A stretch of 64,000 nt of DNA from an uncultured Saprospiraceae bacterium (lineage in GTDB: Bacteria; Bacteroidota; Bacteroidia; Chitinophagales; Saprospiraceae). A model generated the notes under the pieces. The model saw only the letters and a list, made by a program, of their open reading frames with translations, was not told the origin of the DNA and searched no databases. Positions 55,216 to 63,806 of the stretch are shown in pieces. Position 1 is the first letter of the stretch, and each line of letters begins with the position of its first letter. The stretch spans positions 111,615 through 175,614 of the forward strand of contig CALFWO010000015.1 of the NCBI GenBank assembly GCA_937928045.1, read 5' to 3'. A program made the position numbers and the translations under genes.

Positions 55216-58200
55216 ATGAAGTATTCGACATTCGTACTTTTATTACTCTTATCCAGTTTAGGATATGCGCAGGTCAGTCTCCCTATAGACTTTGAATCTG
55301 CTACCCTTGATTATGAGCTTACTGACTTTGGGGGAAACATGTCTTCCATTGAAGTTGATCCAACTGATCCGAATAACATGGTTGGAAAAGCAATCAAAAC
55401 GGCTGGTGCTCAACTTTGGGCAGGAACAACCATGGCAGAAAATGGATTAGCTGCTCCAATTCCATTCACAGTAGACTCTACAAAAATGTCAGTTAGGGTT
55501 TGGTCGCCAGATGCTAATGTTCCAATTAGATTAAAAGTGGAAGATGCAACTGATCCTACGATCAGTGTTGAAACAGAAGCCTTGACCACTATGGCTGGAG
55601 CTTGGGAGACGCTCGAATTTGATTTCAATATGCAAGCTCCAGGAACAGCTGCAATTAACTTGGCAAATGCTTACACTAAAGCTTCAATCTTTTTCAATTT
55701 TGGAACCGATGGTGCAATGGCCGGCGAAAAAACTTATTACTGGGATGATGTAATGATGATAGCAGGAGCAAGTGGACCGATGTTGGCTCAAGCTGACTTA
55801 CCACTAACTTATGAAGATACTGCCACGGTTGATTATGCTTTAGTAGATTTTGGTGGGAATGTGTCTGAAATCGTTGTAGATCCAACGAATCCTAATAACT
55901 TAGTTGGAAAAGCAGTTAAGCAAGTTAGCGCCCAGCTATGGGCAGGTACCACAACAGGTGGTAATGGATTAGCTACAGCCATTCCTTTTACAGCCAATGA
56001 TACTAAGATGTCTATGCGTATTTGGTCTCCAGATGCTAACACTCCAATTCGATTGAAGGTAGAAGATGCTGCTAACCCAGCGATCAGTGTTGAAACAGAA
56101 GTAATGACAACCATGGCAGGCGCTTGGGAAACACTTGAGTTTGATTTTGCAATGCCTGTTGCTGGAACTGCAGCGATAAACTTGGCGAATACTTATAACA
56201 AAGCTTCAATCTTTTTCAATTTTGGAACGGATGGTGCAACAGCGGGAGAAAAGACTTACTACTGGGATGATGTAATGTTCGTAACTGGTGGAGGTGGCCC
56301 AACTTTGACTCAAGTAAGCTTGCCAATTACTTTTGAAGATACAACTACAGTTGATTATGCTTTGGTAGACTTTGGAGGAAATGTTTCTGAGATTGTTGTA
56401 GATCCAACGGATCCAAACAACCTGGTAGGAAAAGTAGTTAAATTGGGTGATGCTCAACTTTGGGCGGGTACAACGAATGGAGGAAATGGTTTAATGATGG
56501 CCGTCCCTTTTACAGGAGACTCCACTAAAATGTCTGTTAGAATTTGGTCACCGGATGCAAATACACCAATCAGAGTAAAAGTAGAGGATGCAACAAACGG
56601 TGCAATCAGTGTTGAAACAGAAGCTATGACTACAATGGCAGGCGCTTGGGAAACATTGGAGTTTGATTTTAGCATGGAAGCTGCCGGAACTGCTGCGCTT
56701 AACTTAGCAAATACTTATGACAAGCTTTCTATCTTTTTCAATTTTGGAACAGATGGTGCAACAGCTGGTGAAAAAACTTACTACTGGGACGATGTGATGA
56801 TGATTGCTGGCGGTGGTGGTCCAATGCTTGCACAAGCTGATTTACCATTGACTTATGAAGATACAGCAACCGTCGATTATGCTTTGGTTGATTTTGGAGG
56901 AAATGTTTCTGAGATCGTTGTTGATCCAACGGATCCAAATAACCTCGTAGGAAAAGCAGTAAAGCTTGGAGATGCTCAAGTATGGGCAGGTACAACTAGT
57001 GGGGATAATGGATTGGCTAATCCGATTCCATTTACTGCAGACGATACAAAAATGTCTATTCGTATTTGGTCTCCAGATGCGAACATTCCGATTAGATTAA
57101 AAGTAGAAGATGCAAACGATCCAACAATCAGTGTGGAGACCGAAGCCATGACTACCATGGCCGGTGCTTGGGAAACACTAGAGTTTGATTTTACAATGGA
57201 GGTTGCTGGTACTGCAGCACTAAACCTGGCAAATACTTATAACAAAGCATCGATCTTTTTCAACTTTGGAACAGATGGGGCAACAGCTGGAGAGAAAACT
57301 TACTACTGGGATGATGTAATGTTCGTAACTGGCGGTGGCGGTCCAATGTTGGAACAAGTCAGCTTGCCAATTACATTTGAAGATACAGCAACCGTCGATT
57401 ATAATTTAGTAGATTTTGGAGGTAATGTTTCCGAAATCGTTGTAGATCCAACAGATCCAAATAACCTTGTTGGAAAAGCAACAAAACTAGGAGATGCACA
57501 GCTTTGGGCCGGTACAACTAACGGAGATAACGGGTTACAAACGGCCATACCTTTCACTGGAGATTCAACAAGAATGTCTGTACGTGTCTGGTCACCTGAT
57601 GCGAATATCCCGATTAGACTAAAAGTTGAGGACGCAACGGATCCTACAATAAGCGTAGAGACCGAAGCAATGACGACTATGGCAGGCGCTTGGGAAACCC
57701 TTGAATTTGATTTCAGCATGCAAGCTGCCGGCACAGCTGCATTGAACTTGGCAAATACATATGATAAGGTATCAATCTTTTTCAACTTTGGAACAGATGG
57801 AGCAACGGCCGGAGAGAAAACCTACTATTGGGATGATGTCATGATGACTGCCGGTGGTGGTGGTCCAATGTTGGATCAAGTTAGTTTACCAATTACTTTC
57901 GAAGATACTGCTACTGTTGATTATGCATTAGTAGACTTTGGAGGAAATGTTTCTGAAGTTGTTGTAGATCCAACTGATCCAAATAACCTCGTAGGAAAAG
58001 CTATTAAATTAGCAGATGCTCAGCTTTGGGCTGGAACTACAAATGGAGGCAATGGCTTATTGATGGCTGTTCCATTTACTAGTGATTCAACGAAAATGTC
58101 TGTACGTGTTTGGTCACCAGATGCAAATACTCCGATAAGACTAAAGGTAGAAGATAATACCGATGGAGCGATCAGTGTGGAAACAGAAGTAATGACGACC

Positions 58201-59169
58201 ATGGCAGGAGCATGGGAAACATTAGAATTTGATTTTAGTATGAATGTTGCTGGTACTCCGGCGCTGAATTTAGCAAACACTTATGACAAAGTTTCTATCT
58301 TCTTTAACTTTGGAACAGATGGAGCTACTGCAGGAGAAAAGACTTATTATTGGGATGATGTAATGATGATTGCCGGAGGTGGTGGTCCAGTCTTAGATCA
58401 AGTTGATTTACCAATCACTTTCGAAGACACAATGAATGTTGATTACGCCCTAGTTGATTTCGGAGGAAATGTATCCGATATCGTTGTAGACCCAACAGAT
58501 CCAACCAACACTGTTGGCCAAGCAATTAAGCTTGGAGATGCTCAGGTTTGGGCTGGAACTACAAATGGTGGAAGTGGCTTAGCGAATGCGATTCCATTTA
58601 ATTCAAGTGATACAAAAATGACCGTTAGAGTATGGTCTCCAGATGCTGGTACTCCAATTCTATTGAAAGTGGAGGATGCGACAGATCCAACGATAAGCGT
58701 TGAAACTTTAGTGAGCACAACAATGGCAGGTGTTTGGGAAACGCTTGAATTCGATTTCAGCATGGAAGCGGCCGGGACAGCTGCCTTAGATTTGACAAAG
58801 ACTTATGACAAGGTTTCGATCTTTTTCAACTTTGGAACAGATGGAGCAACTGCTGGTGAAAAAACCTATTACTGGGATGACATTATGTTTGGCGAACTTG
58901 TAGGGATTCAAACAATCAGTGCTTCCGAAGCAGGAATTATTATAGCACCAAATCCGGCAAGTGATTTCTTTAATATTGAATTTCCAGAAGCATTAAATGG
59001 ACCGGTAAATTTACAATGGTTTGATGCTAACGGAAGATTGGTAAAGACTGAAAAAGTTGCAAGTCAGACTACAACACTTAGTGTAGATGATTTGAATGAG
59101 GGAATGTTCTATTTGAGAATTGAAAATAATAACCAAGCTTATTATCATAAGATGGTTATCGTAAGATAA
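55216..59169 (+). CDS. T9SS-secreted protein with seven tandem 174-aa carbohydrate-binding-like modules
   Basis: 1317 aa: signal peptide (1-18, SLGYAQ), then seven nearly identical 174-aa beta-sandwich units, each with the marks VDPTDPNNLVGKA, QLWAGTT, RVWSPDANTPIRLKVEDATD, MAGAWETLEFDFSM and FFNFGTDGATAGEKTYYWDD. It closes with a type A sorting domain at about 1233-1317 (APNPASDFFNIEFPEALNGP ... KMVIVR). The folds resemble CBM-type sandwiches (jelly-roll with a final W-D-D strand binding calcium). With no enzyme domain, it is probably a surface multivalent glucan binder. Last gene of the glucan cluster, 112 nt after the symporter, with its own strong terminator. Confidence 0.88.
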   Translation: MKYSTFVLLLLLSSLGYAQVSLPIDFESATLDYELTDFGGNMSSIEVDPTDPNNMVGKAIKTAGAQLWAGTTMAENGLAAPIPFTVDSTKMSVRVWSPDANVPIRLKVEDATDPTISVETEALTTMAGAWETLEFDFNMQAPGTAAINLANAYTKASIFFNFGTDGAMAGEKTYYWDDVMMIAGASGPMLAQADLPLTYEDTATVDYALVDFGGNVSEIVVDPTNPNNLVGKAVKQVSAQLWAGTTTGGNGLATAIPFTANDTKMSMRIWSPDANTPIRLKVEDAANPAISVETEVMTTMAGAWETLEFDFAMPVAGTAAINLANTYNKASIFFNFGTDGATAGEKTYYWDDVMFVTGGGGPTLTQVSLPITFEDTTTVDYALVDFGGNVSEIVVDPTDPNNLVGKVVKLGDAQLWAGTTNGGNGLMMAVPFTGDSTKMSVRIWSPDANTPIRVKVEDATNGAISVETEAMTTMAGAWETLEFDFSMEAAGTAALNLANTYDKLSIFFNFGTDGATAGEKTYYWDDVMMIAGGGGPMLAQADLPLTYEDTATVDYALVDFGGNVSEIVVDPTDPNNLVGKAVKLGDAQVWAGTTSGDNGLANPIPFTADDTKMSIRIWSPDANIPIRLKVEDANDPTISVETEAMTTMAGAWETLEFDFTMEVAGTAALNLANTYNKASIFFNFGTDGATAGEKTYYWDDVMFVTGGGGPMLEQVSLPITFEDTATVDYNLVDFGGNVSEIVVDPTDPNNLVGKATKLGDAQLWAGTTNGDNGLQTAIPFTGDSTRMSVRVWSPDANIPIRLKVEDATDPTISVETEAMTTMAGAWETLEFDFSMQAAGTAALNLANTYDKVSIFFNFGTDGATAGEKTYYWDDVMMTAGGGGPMLDQVSLPITFEDTATVDYALVDFGGNVSEVVVDPTDPNNLVGKAIKLADAQLWAGTTNGGNGLLMAVPFTSDSTKMSVRVWSPDANTPIRLKVEDNTDGAISVETEVMTTMAGAWETLEFDFSMNVAGTPALNLANTYDKVSIFFNFGTDGATAGEKTYYWDDVMMIAGGGGPVLDQVDLPITFEDTMNVDYALVDFGGNVSDIVVDPTDPTNTVGQAIKLGDAQVWAGTTNGGSGLANAIPFNSSDTKMTVRVWSPDAGTPILLKVEDATDPTISVETLVSTTMAGVWETLEFDFSMEAAGTAALDLTKTYDKVSIFFNFGTDGATAGEKTYYWDDIMFGELVGIQTISASEAGIIIAPNPASDFFNIEFPEALNGPVNLQWFDANGRLVKTEKVASQTTTLSVDDLNEGMFYLRIENNNQAYYHKMVIVR
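55324..58898 (+). repeat. Seven 522-bp tandem coding repeats
   Basis: The D-F-G-G-N codons recur at about 55324, 55846, 56368, 56890, 57412, 57934 and 58456, exactly 522 nt (174 codons) apart. Copies are very similar in protein but differ at many third positions, so the array is not brand new yet remains prone to slippage and gene conversion. The last copy is the most diverged. Confidence 0.95.
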
Positions 59170-59200
59170 TATTTGTTCAATTTGATAATGTATCAATTAT

Positions 59201-59231
59201 GGCGGTCATCCTCAGGAAGGCCGCCATTTTT
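59201..59231 (+). terminator. Intrinsic terminator of the glucan cluster
   Basis: GGCGGTCATCC pairs with GGAAGGCCGCC (one internal mismatch) around a 3-nt loop, followed by ATTTTTTAT. It starts 32 nt after the stop of the module-array gene. The 3' arm plus T-tract is identical over about 19 nt to the terminator at 39020. Confidence 0.9.
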
Positions 59232-59354
59232 TATTGGCGGTAAAATGAAAATGATCGGCAGCGATTTGAAAATCCAGACTATTTGAACACAGCTTTAATC
59301 AATCTCAAAAGCTCGTTTGAAACAGAGCTTACAGATTTTCCAACTTAATATTGA

Positions 59355-59630
59355 TTAAATAATTTCCTCAAAGGATTCATCACTTTTGAAGTACTGATCA
59401 ATGACGGTCAGCCTAGAGTGGTGCATCTGTTGTAATACTGGAATTGCAACTTCGGTTAAATGTTCCTCAATCAATTTCGATAAATCATTAACATTGTCCA
59501 ACTGTTCACCCATCTTGAATTTGTAAGTCAACTCTTGTGGACCTTGCTCATATTTAACCAAGAACTTATGTTCTAATTGAAAGCAAGTAATCTTAATCCC
59601 GTCAGTTTGAGTTTCTTTGATAATTCGCAT
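59355..59630 (-). CDS. Small conserved-looking cytoplasmic protein
   Basis: 91 aa with no signal or membrane segment: MRIIKETQTDGIKITCFQLE, then strand-rich FLVKYEQGPQELTYKFKMGE and a helical C-terminus with EEHLTEVAIPVLQQMHHSRL. Compact alpha/beta composition and codon use fit a real gene. I do not recognise the family. It starts 12 nt after the DUF2520 gene stop on the same strand, so it is the last gene of the cytochrome maturation operon. A link to cytochrome assembly is only suggested by that position. Confidence 0.65.
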   Translation of the reverse strand: MRIIKETQTDGIKITCFQLEHKFLVKYEQGPQELTYKFKMGEQLDNVNDLSKLIEEHLTEVAIPVLQQMHHSRLTVIDQYFKSDESFEEII

Positions 59631-59641
59631 AGTTGCAACTT

Positions 59642-60427
59642 TTAAGCTTTGTAGTAGTCAGATATATTTTCAGAAAATTGTTTGTACAGTGCTGCTAGTT
59701 TAGGATCAGTTTTCAAAAGCTTAAGATGTCTTTCAATAGTTTTCTGATCATCTCTTTTTGCCGGCCCAGTTTGCGAATTTCTTGGGTCATTGGCCAAGGC
59801 TTTCTTCACAGTTTCTTGAATTAAAGGAACAAGTAATTCAAAAGACAATCCTTTTTGTTCTACAAAATTAGCGGAAAGACTGAGCAAATGATTAGTGAAA
59901 TTATTTACCATGACCGCACCCAAATGCAGTTGCTTTCTTTCTTGATCAGTAATAAATTGAACAGCAGAACTTATTTGTTTCGCCAGCTTGAAAAGGGAAT
60001 TCCCAAGCCGAGTGTTGGAGGCTGTAATACAAAATGGAATTTTCTTTCCGCTAATTTTTCGACCTTTAGAAAAAGTCTGTAGTGGATAAAAAACACCGTA
60101 ATTAGCGCATGCTTTTTTTAAAACCGTGCTAGGAGTACTTCCAGAACAATGCACGATTTTGGCCTTTGCCTGAATTCCTGACGGAAGATTACCTGCAATG
60201 TTTTTTATTACATCATCCGGAACTGCTAAAAGGAAAAGACCCGAATGGAATTTTAATTCCTTAATATTTGTCCGAAAATTTGCGTCCAATTGCATGGCCA
60301 ATTTAGTGCCTGTTTCCTGATTGCGACTGTGGACTTCGACGATGTTCAAACCAGCTTTTTTCAAAAACCCTCCCAAGGCTTCTGCCACATTTCCAGAACC
60401 AACAATGCTGATTTTATTTATCGCCAT
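59642..60427 (-). CDS. Rossmann-fold DUF2520 reductase-like protein
   Basis: 261 aa from MAINKISIVGSGNVAEALGG. A frame 22 codons longer overlapping ccmF was rejected. The GSGNVA dinucleotide-binding turn, LLAVPDDVIKNIAG and HCSGSTP are the N-terminal ProC/F420-reductase-like half. The C-terminal half has the DUF2520 helices and the QTGPAKRDDQKTIERHL stretch typical of the family, which some relate to pantothenate or glycine-adduct metabolism. Probably an NAD(P)-dependent reductase or dehydrogenase, substrate unknown. It begins 2 nt after the ccmF stop, so it is translated from the same message. Confidence 0.85.
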   Translation of the reverse strand: MAINKISIVGSGNVAEALGGFLKKAGLNIVEVHSRNQETGTKLAMQLDANFRTNIKELKFHSGLFLLAVPDDVIKNIAGNLPSGIQAKAKIVHCSGSTPSTVLKKACANYGVFYPLQTFSKGRKISGKKIPFCITASNTRLGNSLFKLAKQISSAVQFITDQERKQLHLGAVMVNNFTNHLLSLSANFVEQKGLSFELLVPLIQETVKKALANDPRNSQTGPAKRDDQKTIERHLKLLKTDPKLAALYKQFSENISDYYKA

Positions 60428-60429
60428 GA

Positions 60430-63237
60430 CTATTTCAATCGCTTGAACATTGAAATCAGAAGACCTAGCATCATCATTATTGATCCTAACCAAAATAGAT
60501 TAATACCAGGGAATAGAATCGCTTGAAGTACGATGTAATCCGTTCGCTTGACATCCTCAGCAATTTCAATTGGTAACTTGATGCCTTCGGTCTTAGATTG
60601 TGCAACACTGATCTTTATGGAATTGGTCTTTGGATCAACACTTTCAAATCGAGTATGTAATCCAAAAGGAGCATTGTAATCTTTGATGCTAAAAGAATTA
60701 TTTCCACGAATGAAGAAAATTGGTTTCGCCGTTTCTTCATTCCCTTCCTTATCTTTTAATTTTAATATTGCGGCAATCGCCAAGTCTCCTTCTTCCGATT
60801 TGTAATTTAAATCGGTAGGATTTGATTCAACGGTTTCAAAAGTTATTTCATAACCATTGAAGTTAATGGACTTGTCTTTGAGTACATCAAATTTGCTATA
60901 GTCTAACTTGTTTTCTTTTTCAAAATAACGTTCTACAATCTGTTGAGGTAACTTTACCTTGATATTGAAATCATTAATGATGTCCGGGAATGTTAGCAAG
61001 AAATCTTTTCTTAAAACCAACATCGGTTCCATCGACTTTACTTCTCCTGTCTTTTTGGATTCCAACATCAAAGGCAAACCTATAGCCAAATCACCTGGTT
61101 CAGATTGATAATCATGATGTTCAGGCGAACGATTTACGGTACCTACAGTAACTTTGTATTGAGGGGTTTCGAATGCTTCGTTTTCACCAAATTCATAAAG
61201 AATATATTTTAAGCTGTCTTCTTGTTCTTGAGCATATTCTCGATCAGTGTCAGCTCTCGGTAAGTTAGAAATATGCGTAAAAATATCTTCCTTTAAATAA
61301 TGATGCGTAGCAGGATTTGATGCCGCAATTTTATCAAAAGTTTTTGTGTATAAGACATTTGGAGAAAGGGTGAAAGTTTCTTCTACTGCTCCTGTTTGGG
61401 GATTTAGTTTTTTATAGTTAATCTGAAAGCTTCTAGTAAATCCGCTGATCGTATCTTTCTCATAAGTAACTTCATAGCCATTCATAAACATGGGCATGCC
61501 TTTGAATAGCAAAATATTTTTTCCGTAATCTTCGTCAGAAAAACTATCAATAGAATTTCTTTGAACCAATGGATTTGAAGAAATAAATCTTTTGTTCAAG
61601 CCTGAAGCCAGAACCCCTAAGATCAAAAAGCCAAATCCCAAATGAGAGAAAGCAGGACCGAGTGCAGAAAAACGAAGTCGCATAACGCGCACCAAATAGT
61701 CAAAGTTTGAAATCACAGCAAAAACACCGGCAAACAAAAGCAATTGGTACTGCCAAGCATAAGCGTTGATCCATTGCGCCATGAGAATGGTCCCGGCAAG
61801 AGACAGGACTAAGATAATCCCAAGTTGTATTAAAAACTTATTTCTAACCTTCGGGAAATTGATTTCTCTAAATCTTAAATATTGAGACATTCCGGACAGC
61901 AAGGCGATGAATATTCCAATCCAAAGTTGATATTTATTATAGTGTGGAATTGGTTCAGCAATGACGACGCCTTCGTAGAAAGGCTGAAAGATTTGTCGAA
62001 TCTTATTGTATACCGGAAGCGAAGTCGAAGTAGTAATCAATACAGAAGAAAACAATAAAACCAATGCGCCAATGAACATCCAAAATTCCTTCGAAGACAA
62101 ACTTTCTTCTTTTTTCGGAGCAGGAATAGCTTTCCAAGAAGTAGCTAATTTATAGACGCCCCAAAAGAGGAAAAATAATATAAATGCAACCAATTGATTT
62201 TCCAATCCCATTTCTGTAAACGCATGAACAGAGGTTTCTCCAAGTACTCCAGACCGCGTCAAAAAAGTAGAGTAGACGATCAATACAAAAGTTAAGATGT
62301 AGAATAAATAGGTACTGCGAGTAGAGTAGCCCGTGGCGGTAGCAATGGCATTACAGTGTAAAGCAGCTAACAAAATCAACCAAGGAACCAGTGACATATT
62401 TTCCACAGGATCCCATGCCCAATATCCACCAAAACTTAAGGCTTCATAAGCCCAAGCACCACCCATTAAAATTCCCGTTCCTAGAATAGCTCCTGAGAAA
62501 AGTGCCCAAGGGAATACCGGCTTCAACCAACCTTTGTGATCGCCAGTCATCAAGCCCGCCATGGCAAAGCAAAAAGGAACAGCAGTCGAGGCAAAGCCTA
62601 AAAATAAAGTCGGTGGATGAATCGTCATCCAATAATTTTGCAGCAATGGATTTAATCCAGTACCTTTTATCAACTCCACATAATTAGCTTGCGCAAAGAT
62701 CGGAGCGGCCATCATATCTCGCAACAGCATCATCGGACTAACACCAATTCTAATGTCATCGCCGAATGGAAGATAAACACCAAGAATCATTGATCCGATA
62801 AAAAGTTGAATCAAGCAAAGCGTCAACATTACCGGCGCCCGCCATTTCCCTGCTTTTTTCAATAATATAAATCCCAATACAATGTGCCAGAACATCCACA
62901 ACAAGAAACTACCTTCTTGCCCTTCCCAAAATGCGGAAAAAATATAGCGCATTGGGAGGTCGTCTGAAACGTGTGCCTGAACATACTGGTATTCGTAATA
63001 TTGATTAATCATGATGTAGAATATAATTCCAATCATGACCAAGGTACTTAGTCCGTGAACGATAAAACTTTTAACACCTATGGATTCCCAACTGGCGCCT
63101 TCGTTATCATTTCTATGTTTGAATCCTTGGTAAAAAGCCCAAGCTCCGAGAAGAGCGGCTACAAAACTTAAGACATTCAATCCTTGACCTATAAGTCCTG
63201 GCCAAAGATGTTCTCCTACATACTGAATTTCGTTCAT
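60430..63237 (-). CDS. ccmF: CcmF-type cytochrome c heme lyase subunit
   Basis: 935 aa with many membrane helices. The heme-handling WWD region is GGYWAWDPVENMSLVPW (from about residue 270), preceded by the TIHPPTLFLGFA loop with a conserved His. An insert of about 300 residues near the C-terminus (SNPLVQRNSIDSFSDEDYGK to KTEGIKLPIEIAEDVKR) is mostly soluble and beta-rich and makes it longer than proteobacterial CcmF (about 650 aa). I believe such long forms are usual in Bacteroidota. The protein attaches heme from CcmE to apocytochromes c on the periplasmic side. Nearby ccmE is 19 nt upstream. Confidence 0.93.
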   Translation of the reverse strand: MNEIQYVGEHLWPGLIGQGLNVLSFVAALLGAWAFYQGFKHRNDNEGASWESIGVKSFIVHGLSTLVMIGIIFYIMINQYYEYQYVQAHVSDDLPMRYIFSAFWEGQEGSFLLWMFWHIVLGFILLKKAGKWRAPVMLTLCLIQLFIGSMILGVYLPFGDDIRIGVSPMMLLRDMMAAPIFAQANYVELIKGTGLNPLLQNYWMTIHPPTLFLGFASTAVPFCFAMAGLMTGDHKGWLKPVFPWALFSGAILGTGILMGGAWAYEALSFGGYWAWDPVENMSLVPWLILLAALHCNAIATATGYSTRSTYLFYILTFVLIVYSTFLTRSGVLGETSVHAFTEMGLENQLVAFILFFLFWGVYKLATSWKAIPAPKKEESLSSKEFWMFIGALVLLFSSVLITTSTSLPVYNKIRQIFQPFYEGVVIAEPIPHYNKYQLWIGIFIALLSGMSQYLRFREINFPKVRNKFLIQLGIILVLSLAGTILMAQWINAYAWQYQLLLFAGVFAVISNFDYLVRVMRLRFSALGPAFSHLGFGFLILGVLASGLNKRFISSNPLVQRNSIDSFSDEDYGKNILLFKGMPMFMNGYEVTYEKDTISGFTRSFQINYKKLNPQTGAVEETFTLSPNVLYTKTFDKIAASNPATHHYLKEDIFTHISNLPRADTDREYAQEQEDSLKYILYEFGENEAFETPQYKVTVGTVNRSPEHHDYQSEPGDLAIGLPLMLESKKTGEVKSMEPMLVLRKDFLLTFPDIINDFNIKVKLPQQIVERYFEKENKLDYSKFDVLKDKSINFNGYEITFETVESNPTDLNYKSEEGDLAIAAILKLKDKEGNEETAKPIFFIRGNNSFSIKDYNAPFGLHTRFESVDPKTNSIKISVAQSKTEGIKLPIEIAEDVKRTDYIVLQAILFPGINLFWLGSIMMMLGLLISMFKRLK

Positions 63238-63256
63238 TCAACTTGGTACTTTCGTG

Positions 63257-63652
63257 CTAAGAGGCTGCGTTTCTGAGTGCGATTTCTTCGTCTTTATACT
63301 TCGAAGGACATTTCAATAGAACATCTGTCGCTACAAATTCTTCTCCCTTCATACTTCCGGTCAAAACCACAGTTTCAGACATTTCAAAATCCTGAGGCTT
63401 ACTCATCAAAAGAACACACTTTTTTGCAATGCCTTTTGTGTCCTCAATGAAAAAACTGAAATAATTGGGATCTGTCGCGGGATCATATACCATCTCGCGA
63501 TCTTTCAACAATTTTCCAGCGATTTTAACGACGCCTGTATCCATTTTGGCGTCTTCAAAATTCGCGTAAGTAGCTACTTCTCCAGATAAAGAAAGGAGCA
63601 GACCGATAGATGCTGCGATCACAATGATTCCAATAATGTGCAATTTTTTCAT
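63257..63652 (-). CDS. ccmE: CcmE heme chaperone, Cys-type
   Basis: 131 aa from MKKLHIIGIIVIAASIGLLL, an N-terminal signal anchor. A start eight codons earlier would lengthen the polar head and was not chosen. The OB-fold domain shows the CcmE features VVKIAGKLLKDREMVY, YFSFFIEDTKG and EEFVATDVLLKC. The heme-attachment motif His-x-x-x-Tyr of most CcmE is Cys115-x-x-x-Tyr119 (CPSKY), the variant known from some delta-proteobacteria and archaea. It passes heme to CcmF. First gene of the operon. Confidence 0.9.
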   Translation of the reverse strand: MKKLHIIGIIVIAASIGLLLSLSGEVATYANFEDAKMDTGVVKIAGKLLKDREMVYDPATDPNYFSFFIEDTKGIAKKCVLLMSKPQDFEMSETVVLTGSMKGEEFVATDVLLKCPSKYKDEEIALRNAAS

Positions 63653-63673
63653 TGGTGGGAAGATTGATTGTCT

Positions 63674-63681
63674 CAAAGGTA
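63674..63681 (-). promoter_or_regulatory. Candidate -7 promoter element of the ccm operon
   Basis: TACCTTTG on the minus strand is an exact TAnnTTTG match, 22 nt before the ccmE start. No convincing -33 partner is visible. The rest of the 154-nt divergent gap toward the ATPase gene shows only a second, weaker TATTTTTG on the plus strand at 63795. Confidence 0.45.
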
Positions 63682-63806
63682 CTCAGTATTACCATTTACT
63701 GCACTTTTCCCTTATCATGATTAAGTAAAATATGCTGCTTTTGACTAATTATAAAGGTACGGCTTCAATATTTAACAAAGCTTAATAACTTTTCTATTTT
63801 TGACGC

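Noticed and set aside
55410..58763. Several open frames of 60-128 codons on the minus strand inside the module-array gene
   Set aside because: They recur at the same place in each 522-nt unit and are mirror frames of the repeated coding sequence, without independent start signals.
42298..59169. SusC/SusD-like genes
   Set aside because: I searched every frame between the regulator and the final terminator. No TonB-dependent receptor plug/barrel or SusD-type TPR lipoprotein is present.
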